This document shows positions 22,747 through 28,605 of a stretch of DNA of 29,040 nucleotides, in pieces; position 1 is the stretch's first letter, and each line of letters opens with the position of its first letter. The DNA comes from SFTJ01 sp905210415. Lineage in GTDB: Bacteria > Bacteroidota > Bacteroidia > Bacteroidales > Muribaculaceae. The notes under the pieces are model-generated. The model did no database searches, was not told where the DNA came from, and was given only the letters and a program-made list of their open reading frames with translations. The position numbers and the translations under genes were made by a program. Location: positions 1-29,040 of the forward strand of contig CABSDC010000023.1 of the NCBI GenBank assembly GCA_902476295.1. The letters are read 5' to 3'.

Positions 22747-23283
22747 TCATTGTTTTTCGTCTGGGGAGGGCGATGCGGTGTAGGTGGATTCTGATTCGGC
22801 GGCGATGTCGTAGTTGAGGTTGTAGTCTTCTTCGGTGGGGTAGGCGCTCACTGGTTTCGCATTGGCTGAAGAGAGTAGGTTGAGCGTGTTGAGCAGACGT
22901 TGCAGTGTGTCGTCGGCAAGCGATTTAGAGAGTTGGCATTCCCATATCACAATCACCATCCATCCGTCGGCCTCAAGCAGGTTGTGGTCGCGCAAATCTC
23001 GTTCGCGGTTTCGGCTGATTTTGTCGAACCAGAACTTGCGGTTGCTTGCAGGCAGAAAGCTCCGGCACGAATGACCGTGCCAAAAACAACCATTTACAAA
23101 TATCACGGTGCGTAGTCGCCGAATGACGATGTCGGGGTGGCCGGGCAGTTGCTTTGTGTGCAGACGGTATCGGTAGCCATTATGCCACAAGAATCGCCGA
23201 ACCAACATCTCGGGGCGTGTGTTTTTGCTGCGGATGTGGCTCATGCAATTGTGTCGTTGTTGTGGAGTCATTTTGTCTGCCAT
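22747..23283 (-). CDS. vsr: Very short patch repair endonuclease (Vsr)
   Basis: Vsr nicks DNA 5' of T:G mismatches that arise from deamination of 5-methylcytosine. Seen in 178 aa from the ATG at 23283 (MADKMT): MSHIRSKNTRPEMLVRRFLW, PGHPDIVI with catalytic Asp, VIFVNGCFWHGHSC with catalytic His and zinc-binding Cys/His/Cys, FWFDKISRNRERDLRD, and VIWECQL with the last zinc Cys. All key residues are present. A ~40-residue acidic tail (EEDYNLNYDIAAESES) goes beyond the E. coli protein. No cytosine methyltransferase is within this window, though such genes are usual neighbours. A predicted leader or small RNA lies upstream (23310-23399). Confidence 0.93.
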   Translation of the reverse strand: MADKMTPQQRHNCMSHIRSKNTRPEMLVRRFLWHNGYRYRLHTKQLPGHPDIVIRRLRTVIFVNGCFWHGHSCRSFLPASNRKFWFDKISRNRERDLRDHNLLEADGWMVIVIWECQLSKSLADDTLQRLLNTLNLLSSANAKPVSAYPTEEDYNLNYDIAAESESTYTASPSPDEKQ

Positions 23284-23309
23284 ACACAAAAGTAATGATA
23301 AAACGTTGT

Positions 23310-23385
23310 ATTGCAAAATAATATAGGCCTCGCATCCCTGCGAAGCCTATATTAACCTTAATCTTAATTTAATACTATGAAAAAC
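23310..23385 (-). ncRNA. Predicted small RNA or vsr leader (family member C)
   Basis: Minus-strand transcript beginning TGTTTTTCATAGTATTAAAT and containing the strong hairpin ATATAGGC..TCGC/GCGA..GCCTATAT (23321-23352), followed by TATTTTG. It can end at the hairpin or run on into vsr, whose ATG is at 23283. The 5' end matches members A, B and D. The T-tract is weak, so a leader role is at least as likely as an independent RNA. Confidence 0.5.
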
Positions 23386-23391
23386 ACGATA

Positions 23392-23399
23392 CAAAGATA
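23392..23399 (-). promoter_or_regulatory. Promoter of vsr and its leader
   Basis: Minus-strand TATCTTTG fits TAnnTTTG. It lies about 110 bp upstream of the vsr ATG and just before the shared 5' sequence TGTTTTTCATAGTATT. Confidence 0.6.
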
Positions 23400-23544
23400 G
23401 CGATTATCGGTCAATACAGCACGCTTTATGGTCTAATTTATTTTTTTTTAACTAAAACATTTTGCCGATTTTGCCAGAAAAAATGTGACATCGGTGAAGA
23501 AAAAAGCGTTTTGCGAGGGGCGAGGGGCGAAAAATGGCGACAGG
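23400..23544. other. Intergenic region upstream of the HAD-ribF-upp operon
   Basis: AT-rich divergent promoter region between the vsr leader and the HAD gene. No gene, repeat or further hairpin is seen. Confidence 0.4.
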
Positions 23545-23576
23545 TTTGATATTATGGGTTTTTTATAGTAATTTTG
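23545..23576 (+). promoter_or_regulatory. Promoter of the HAD-ribF-upp operon
   Basis: TTTG at 23545-23548 and TAATTTTG at 23569-23576, spacing 20 bp, 89 bp upstream of the HAD start codon. Confidence 0.72.
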
Positions 23577-23664
23577 CAGCGAGAGAAGTTGCGTAGAGGA
23601 TTGATTTATAGCCTAATTGCAATTCTCTCTTTTTTATGGTATTAACGAAAGAAACTTGAAGAAT

Positions 23665-24282
23665 ATGTCAGAAATAAAGAATTTGCTGTTCGACCTTGGC
23701 GGTGTGGTGGTTACCATCGACCGCAACCGATGCGTGAAAGCGTATAACGAAGCTGGTATGCCAGATGCCGATGAGATGCTCGGCGTGTATAAGCAAAGCG
23801 GCATATTCCTGCAGTTGGAAGAGGGTCGTGTCACTCCACAGCAATTTCGCGAAGAGATGCGCAAGCATTTCACCTGCGAGGTGAGCGACGAGACAATCGA
23901 CAATTGCTTCAAGCAATTCTTGATAGGCATTCCATTGCCACGCCTCAGAGCGTTGGAGCAACTGAAGGAGCACTATCGCATCTACATTCTTTCTAATACC
24001 AATGCAATCATGTTTGAGACCACAATCCGCGATTTCTTTAAGGGCGATGGCCACGAATTGGAATACTATGCCGACGATTATGTGGTGTCGTATGAAGAAC
24101 TCTGCTGCAAGCCAGATGAGAAGATTTTCCGCCGTTGTGTGGAGAAATTCGGCATCAAACCTGAGGAGACGTTGTTTTTCGACGATGGTCAGGTGAACTG
24201 CGACGCTGCAGCTAAGTTGGGTTTTGCCACACATTGTGTGAAGCCAGGCACTGAGTTCTATGAATATTTCTATAATAAATAA
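23665..24282 (+). CDS. HAD-superfamily hydrolase (YihX-like)
   Basis: A 205-aa cytosolic phosphatase-type protein. Seen: motif I in LLFDLGGVVVTID (D-x-G form, nucleophile Asp with Gly in place of the second Asp, as in the YihX-like DLGxV group), motif II IYILSNTNAIM near 107, conserved Lys in CCKPDEKIFRRC near 151-156, and motif III FFDDGQVNCDAA near 172. The ATG at 23665 (MSEIKN) is preferred to an upstream in-frame start because motif I normally begins within ten residues. It is the first gene of an operon with ribF (25 bp) and upp. A role as FMN or sugar phosphatase fits the family, but the substrate is unknown. Confidence 0.87.
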   Translation: MSEIKNLLFDLGGVVVTIDRNRCVKAYNEAGMPDADEMLGVYKQSGIFLQLEEGRVTPQQFREEMRKHFTCEVSDETIDNCFKQFLIGIPLPRLRALEQLKEHYRIYILSNTNAIMFETTIRDFFKGDGHELEYYADDYVVSYEELCCKPDEKIFRRCVEKFGIKPEETLFFDDGQVNCDAAAKLGFATHCVKPGTEFYEYFYNK

Positions 24283-24307
24283 GAGAGTCCAGCCGATTTA
24301 GAGATAA

Positions 24308-25240
24308 ATGAAAATACTCACCCAACCGCAGCGCGATGGCAACGTGGCAATGGCCGCCACAATAGGTATGTTCGATGGTATGCACCTCGGGCATCGTTGC
24401 TTGCTTGATTCGCTGAAGAGTGAGGCGAAGCGTCGCGGACTTGCCACAGCAGTGGTGACCTTTCGCGATCATCCTCAGAATGTGCTCTATGGCGGCAATC
24501 TGAGGTGGATATGCACGCTTGATGACCGCATCCGTTGCCTTGAGGCGCAGGGTGTGGATTATCTGATACTGATGGACTTCACCAAGCAGCTGGCTTCGCT
24601 CGATTCGAAGCAATATATGGAGATGCTGCGCAACGATTATGGAGTGCAGGCTCTTGTGGTGGGATTTAATCATCATTTCGGACACAATCGCAAGGATGGA
24701 TTCGACTGCTATTGCAAGCAGGGCAGTGAGATAGGCGTTGATGTGGTGAAAGCCACCGAGTATGCCGGCGAATTGGCGCCAGTGAGTTCGTCGATTATCC
24801 GCGAAATGATAGCGGAGGGCGATGTGGAATCGGCCGCCAAGCGACTTTGCCACCCTTTTTGCATCAGTGGCACTGTGGTGCATGGCAAAAAGAACGGGCG
24901 CAAGATGGGCTTCCCAACGGCCAATGTGGGCGAATATTCGTCGCAGATAGTGATGCCACCAAGGGGCGTGTATGCGGCATTGGCAAGCGTGGATGGTGGA
25001 GCATGTCTGCCAGCTATGGCCAATGTGGGCGTTCGTCCTACGCTGCACGATGGCGATGCACTGAGCGTTGAAGTGAATATTCTTGATTTCGACGAGGATA
25101 TTTACGGCAAGCCATTCACGGTGTATCTGCTGAAGCACTTGCGTGAGGAGCGCCAGTTTTCATCGCTCGATGCTCTGAAGCAGCAGTTGACGGCCGACAG
25201 GGATATTGCGAGAGAGTATATTAAGAACCAAAATATTTAA
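24308..25240 (+). CDS. ribF: Bifunctional riboflavin kinase/FAD synthetase
   Basis: RibF makes FMN from riboflavin and then FAD, with ATP. Seen in 310 aa: the adenylyltransferase domain with AATIGMFDGMHLGHRCLLD near residues 15-33 (nucleotidyl-transferase GxFDGxHxGH), VVGFNHHFGHNRKDG near 117, and SSSIIREMIAEGDV near 160-173; then the kinase domain with GRKMGFPTANV near 196-206 and GVYAALASVDG. Both domains look complete. It follows the HAD gene by 25 bp and precedes upp by 14 bp. The HAD gene could supply an FMN/5-phosphate phosphatase function (inference only). Confidence 0.95.
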   Translation: MKILTQPQRDGNVAMAATIGMFDGMHLGHRCLLDSLKSEAKRRGLATAVVTFRDHPQNVLYGGNLRWICTLDDRIRCLEAQGVDYLILMDFTKQLASLDSKQYMEMLRNDYGVQALVVGFNHHFGHNRKDGFDCYCKQGSEIGVDVVKATEYAGELAPVSSSIIREMIAEGDVESAAKRLCHPFCISGTVVHGKKNGRKMGFPTANVGEYSSQIVMPPRGVYAALASVDGGACLPAMANVGVRPTLHDGDALSVEVNILDFDEDIYGKPFTVYLLKHLREERQFSSLDALKQQLTADRDIAREYIKNQNI

Positions 25241-25254
25241 ACCCTATAGAATAA

Positions 25255-25911
25255 ATGGAAATTATAAATTTTGCCAATGAGCATTCGCTCGTGGGCCAAT
25301 TCTTGAGAGAGATGCGTGATGTGAACACGCAGAACAACCGCCTGGTGTTTCGCAACAACATTCACCGCATTGGTCAAGCGATGGCTTACGAGATTTCAAA
25401 GCGCCTTAATTACAGACCTGTGAAAACACAAACATGTCTCGGCGTAGCAGATGAATATGAGATTGCCGACCGCGTGGTGGTTGCCACCATCTTGCGTGCC
25501 GGACTACCTATGCACGAGGGATTCCTCACGTTCTTCGACAAGGCCGACAATGCGTTTGTATCGGCTTATCGCCAATATCGCGATGGAAGCGACGAATTTG
25601 ACATTCACACCGAGTATATTGCGTCGCCACGCTTGGACGACAGCGTGCTTTTGCTCGTAGATCCTATGCTTGCCACAGGTTCGTCGATGGAAGTTGCCTA
25701 TAAGGCGCTTCTTGCTAAGGGTACACCAAAGCACATCCACATTGCAGCTGTGATAGCGTCTAAGCAAGCCATCGATTTTGTTAAGGCTCATTTCCCAGAA
25801 GAAAATACTACTGTGTGGGTGGGCGCTATCGACCCAACGCTCAATGCGCACTTTTATATCGTGCCTGGTCTTGGCGATGCTGGTGACTTGGCATTTGGTG
25901 AAAAGGAATAA
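25255..25911 (+). CDS. upp: Uracil phosphoribosyltransferase
   Basis: Upp salvages uracil to UMP using PRPP. Seen in 218 aa: LVFRNNIHRIGQAMAYEISK near residues 30-49, VVATILRAGLPMHEGF, the PRPP loop LLVDPMLATGSSMEVAYKAL near 132-151, and the uracil-binding VPGLGDAGDLAFGEKE at the C-terminus. It is somewhat longer and less like the E. coli enzyme, as usual for Bacteroidota, but all motifs are present. Last gene of the HAD-ribF-upp operon. Composite repeat B begins directly after its stop with a hairpin (25920-25939). Confidence 0.95.
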   Translation: MEIINFANEHSLVGQFLREMRDVNTQNNRLVFRNNIHRIGQAMAYEISKRLNYRPVKTQTCLGVADEYEIADRVVVATILRAGLPMHEGFLTFFDKADNAFVSAYRQYRDGSDEFDIHTEYIASPRLDDSVLLLVDPMLATGSSMEVAYKALLAKGTPKHIHIAAVIASKQAIDFVKAHFPEENTTVWVGAIDPTLNAHFYIVPGLGDAGDLAFGEKE

Positions 25912-25919
25912 ACCCAGAT

Positions 25920-25939
25920 TCTGGATTCGGTAATCCAGA
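25920..25939 (+). terminator. Hairpin after upp
   Basis: TCTGGATT (25920-25927) and AATCCAGA (25932-25939) with a CGGT loop. The stem differs from the metK counterpart while pairing is kept. Confidence 0.7.
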
Positions 25940-26168
25940 GGGAAAGAAAATTTCGCTGCAACTGCGATTATACGGTTAATAGTTTGCCCGAAAAAGGCAG
26001 ACTTTGTGATTCGGAATGTTTCGATAGAGTAATTGAGGCATTCCTAATTTTTTTGTGCGAAATGCTGATTTTGTGTAAAAAAGTCTGTAATTGGGTGGCT
26101 TTATTGTTAAGCAAGGTTAAATAGATGATTTTTGTGCTGTAAAATTATGTTGTATAACATATTTTGTA

Positions 26169-26176
26169 TACCTTTG
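26169..26176 (+). promoter_or_regulatory. Promoter of predicted small RNA B
   Basis: TACCTTTG, identical in context to 22062-22069. Confidence 0.65.
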
Positions 26177-26181
26177 CATCA

Positions 26182-26328
26182 AGTTTTTATGGTATTTAGA
26201 TTTTAAGGAAATCATAAGTCGTGAGATGATGTGATTTATCTCAAAAAGGTTTAGTTTTAAGGTTTATGTATAAAGCCATCTAAAAGGCTGAAAGAAGATC
26301 TTCTGCGAGACGCAGAGGATATTTTTTT
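26182..26328 (+). ncRNA. Predicted small RNA or leader, copy B
   Basis: Paralog of the transcript at 22075-22222. The terminator is TCTGCG-AGA-CGCAGA (26302-26316) plus seven T. Relative to copy A the changes at the terminator stem and in the AAATCA/TGATTT hairpin keep or extend pairing. After TATACCTATATGAAC an ORF of only about a dozen codons runs into foldback copy 7. Confidence 0.57.
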
Positions 26329-26356
26329 ATATACCTATATGAACTTTTTACGTATT

Positions 26357-26545
26357 ATCCCAAATCAGTCATTATGACGTATATTTTGAAATTATTTCTA
26401 CTACTTGGAGTCTTTCGGATTTTATAAGGCATCTTTTACTTGTTTTTAACTCGCAATAGCCTGCTATTACTCATTAAAAAATCAATCAAAATCTGCACGT
26501 CTAAAATTCCGAAATCTATTCAAGCCATAATGCCCGAATTGGGTT
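26357..26545 (+). repeat. Foldback repeat copy 7
   Basis: Left end ATCCCAAATCAGTCATTATG, right end CATAATGCCCGAATTGGGTT. Note the paired changes: CATTAtG at the left and CATAATG at the right keep the terminal pairing where other copies have CATTAGG/CCTAATG. It is in the same subfamily as copy 6 and has the same right-hand tail. Confidence 0.93.
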
Positions 26546-26639
26546 TGTGCTAAATATAAGGCAACGTCTTCGACGTTGTTGCATTGGACATCTGCACTTA
26601 CAGCGCGAAAATAATCCCGTCGTTTGGGGAAACGAAAAA
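26546..26639. other. Tail shared with copy 6, then unique spacer
   Basis: TAAATATAAGGCAACGTCTT with the hairpin CAACGTC-TTC-GACGTTG (26562-26578) matches the sequence after copy 6 at 22672-22710; the similarity stops soon after. No gene is seen. Confidence 0.6.
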
Positions 26640-26670
26640 GAGGCAAAACCCAGTGGATGGGCTTTGCCTC
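26640..26670 (-). terminator. Terminator of the FKBP gene
   Basis: GAGGCAAA (26640-26647) pairs with TTTGCCTC (26663-26670) with an inner CCCA/TGGG stem. It lies 36 bp past the FKBP stop; the A-rich left flank gives a U-run in the minus-strand transcript. Confidence 0.82.
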
Positions 26671-26705
26671 GTGATGATATTCTGTAAAATTATGTCTACA
26701 GATGA

Positions 26706-27269
26706 TTAGTTGCAGCCGCCATTGCAACCGCTGCAGCTACCGTCCTCAGATGAGCCGCAACCGCTGCAGCCACCGCAACCGCCGTGTGATGGGTTGCGTT
26801 CTTCGTCGGTAGAGTCGCGCACCTCAAGCACAGTGCCAGAATATTTCACGCTTTCGCCTGCGAGAGGGTGGTTGAAGTCCATCACCACTTTGTCGTCGCC
26901 AACGTGAGTTACCACGCCTTGCACGCGATGGCCTTGTTCGGTCATCATAGGCACTACGTTGCCCACCTTGATGGTTTCTGCGTCAAATTTGCCGTCAACC
27001 ACAAAGATTGATTTGTCGAGGCTCATAATCATGTCGGGGTTGTTTTCGCCGAAAGCTTCAGCAGGTTGAAGCACGAACTCAAAGTTTTCGCCCTTCTTAA
27101 GGCCCTCTATGCGCTTAGCAAAGCCTTCGATCATGCCTTGCTCCAAGCCGTAAACGAAGCGGTCTGGCGAAGTTGTGGGGAATTCGTGCATCAAATCGTC
27201 GGTTGAGCCGTCGGTGGTAAACACCTTGTAAGCAAGTTCTACATACTTGCCAAATTTTATTTCTTCCAT
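26706..27269 (-). CDS. SlyD-like FKBP-type peptidyl-prolyl isomerase with Cys/Gly-rich tail
   Basis: A 187-aa prolyl isomerase/chaperone of the SlyD group. Seen: KYVELAYKVFTTDG at the N-terminus, FVYGLEQGMIEGFAKRIEGL near residues 38-57, the insert-in-flap domain from FGENNPDMIMSLDK to about 125, and the diagnostic NHPLAGESVKYSGTVLEVR near 133-151. The tail has HGGCGGCSGCGSSEDGSCSG and further Cys-Asn-Gly, about eight cysteines, comparable to the metal-binding tail of E. coli SlyD but richer in Cys than His. It may bind nickel, zinc or copper (inference). Single gene with a promoter at 27313 and terminator at 26640-26670. Confidence 0.92.
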   Translation of the reverse strand: MEEIKFGKYVELAYKVFTTDGSTDDLMHEFPTTSPDRFVYGLEQGMIEGFAKRIEGLKKGENFEFVLQPAEAFGENNPDMIMSLDKSIFVVDGKFDAETIKVGNVVPMMTEQGHRVQGVVTHVGDDKVVMDFNHPLAGESVKYSGTVLEVRDSTDEERNPSHGGCGGCSGCGSSEDGSCSGCNGGCN

Positions 27270-27312
27270 TTATTTTCTTGTTATATAGTTATTATTCCAA
27301 AATTTTGCACCG

Positions 27313-27320
27313 CAAAGGTA
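27313..27320 (-). promoter_or_regulatory. Promoter of the FKBP gene
   Basis: Minus-strand TACCTTTG fits TAnnTTTG and lies 44 bp before the ATG at 27269. A -33 element is not obvious. Confidence 0.62.
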
Positions 27321-27359
27321 TGCAATTAGCGTGAGATTACGAAATTATATGGTGTTTGT

Positions 27360-27433
27360 AAAACAAAAATATGCGAATGTTTCACAACATCCGCATAGAG
27401 TAAAACATTAAAAATCTAATCCTATGAAAAAAC
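27360..27433 (-). ncRNA. Predicted small RNA (family member D)
   Basis: Minus-strand TACCTTTG at 27440-27447 is followed by AAGTTTTTTCATAGGATTAG, the shared 5' sequence, then the hairpin TATGCG..TGTT/AACA..CGCATA (27370-27397) and TTTTTGTTTT. The predicted product is about 75 nt with no useful ORF. It ends about 40 bp upstream of the FKBP promoter, so it should be a separate transcript, which makes it the clearest stand-alone member of the four. Confidence 0.55.
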
Positions 27434-27439
27434 TTATTG

Positions 27440-27447
27440 CAAAGGTA
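27440..27447 (-). promoter_or_regulatory. Promoter of predicted small RNA D
   Basis: Minus-strand TACCTTTG (TAnnTTTG consensus), directly before the shared 5' sequence. It is more than 170 bp from the FKBP start, which has its own TACCTTTG. Confidence 0.6.
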
Positions 27448-27608
27448 AGGACGTTTTTTAGATAAGCAAAATATTTTGTTAAAATGTTTTATAAATTAAC
27501 TATAGATTTGTTAATGTGCTACGCAAGGCGATGGCTTTTTGGGTGTAATCTGCGAGGGAGGGAATGCCATGAGAAGATAAATTGTTGATTGCTGCGTGCT
27601 GAGAAAAG

Positions 27609-27638
27609 TTGAGTTTTCGCAAAAAATGCGTAAATTCG
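27609..27638 (+). promoter_or_regulatory. Possible promoter of the RNase Z gene
   Basis: TTG at 27609-27611 and TAAATTCG at 27631-27638 (one mismatch to TAnnTTTG), spacing 19 bp, 43 bp before the ATG. The region 27448-27608 shows no gene or repeat. Confidence 0.45.
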
Positions 27639-27681
27639 TGATAGAAAAAATAATTTTTCCCGAACTGCAATTGATGAACCT

Positions 27682-28605
27682 ATGGATAAATTTGAACTCA
27701 ATATATTGGGCTGTGGGTCGGCCACTACATCGCTAAGGCACATGCCCACCAGTCAGGTGCTTAACATTCGCGATAACCTGTTTATGATAGACTGTGGCGA
27801 GTCGGCACAACTGGCTATGCTTCGCCAAAGGCTGAAATTTGTGCGGCTGAATCACATTTTCATCAGTCACTTGCATGGCGATCACTGCTTCGGGTTGCCT
27901 GGGTTGCTGTCGACGCTCGACTTGCACGGACGCACCGGTCCGCTCACCATCCATATCAACGCAGATGGCGCGAAGCATTTCGGCGATTTCTTTGATTTTT
28001 TCTTGAAGAAATGTTCCTATAAGATAGAGTTTGATGTGCTTGGCACGCGCAAGGCTGTGATTTATGAAGACGATGCCATCACCGTCACTGCAGTGCCGCT
28101 GAAGCATCGTGTGCCCACCATGGGCTTTGTGTTTGCCGAGAAGCCGAAGTTGCGCCATGTGCGAGGCGATATGGCGAAATTTTATAATGTGCCAGTGTAT
28201 ATGCTTGGCAATCTGCGCCGTGGCGAAGATTTTGTTACTCCCGACGGGCAGACCATACCCAATGCCGTGCTCACCACCGATGCCGACCCAAGCATCAGTT
28301 ATGCCTACTGCAGCGACACGGCCTATTCGCCACGATTGATAAGCATGCTCGACCATCCCACTTGGCTCTATCACGAAGCCACCTATGGCGATGAATATGC
28401 GGCGCTTGCCAAGAAGCGTGGACACAGCACTGCACGCGAGGCGGCGATAGTGGCGCGCGAGTCGGGCGCAGGAAATCTGATATTGGGCCATTTCTCTAAG
28501 CGCTACACCGATGAGCGGCTTGCCGAGGCTCAGCAGGAGTTTTCGGGGCGCGTGTTGCTTGCCAATGAGGGGATGAAGGTGGATTTAACCCAAATCGATC
28601 ATTAG
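27682..28605 (+). CDS. rnz: Ribonuclease Z
   Basis: RNase Z is the metallo-beta-lactamase-fold endonuclease that removes 3' trailers of tRNA precursors. Seen in 307 aa: NILGCGSATTSLRHMPTSQV at the N-terminus, the zinc motif HLHGDH at residues 63-68, PLKHRVPTMGF near 140, CSDTAYS near 210 with the bridging Asp, and LILGHFSKRYTD near 269 with the last His. Length and order are normal. The final residues LTQIDH and the TAG stop lie in foldback copy 8; homologous ends usually finish near the preceding GMKVDL, so the element probably extended the protein by about five residues. Confidence 0.95.
   Translation: MDKFELNILGCGSATTSLRHMPTSQVLNIRDNLFMIDCGESAQLAMLRQRLKFVRLNHIFISHLHGDHCFGLPGLLSTLDLHGRTGPLTIHINADGAKHFGDFFDFFLKKCSYKIEFDVLGTRKAVIYEDDAITVTAVPLKHRVPTMGFVFAEKPKLRHVRGDMAKFYNVPVYMLGNLRRGEDFVTPDGQTIPNAVLTTDADPSISYAYCSDTAYSPRLISMLDHPTWLYHEATYGDEYAALAKKRGHSTAREAAIVARESGAGNLILGHFSKRYTDERLAEAQQEFSGRVLLANEGMKVDLTQIDH

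Larger units (their letters stand above)
25912..26345 (+). repeat. Composite intergenic repeat, copy B
   Basis: Near-duplicate of 21618-22240, with no foldback element inside. It contains, in order, the terminator-like hairpin, a TTTGCC/GGCAGA hairpin, the TACCTTTG promoter at 26169 and predicted small RNA B, then foldback copy 7 after 11 bp. Copies A and B lie in direct orientation about 3.7 kb apart and bracket vsr and the HAD-ribF-upp operon. Confidence 0.88.
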
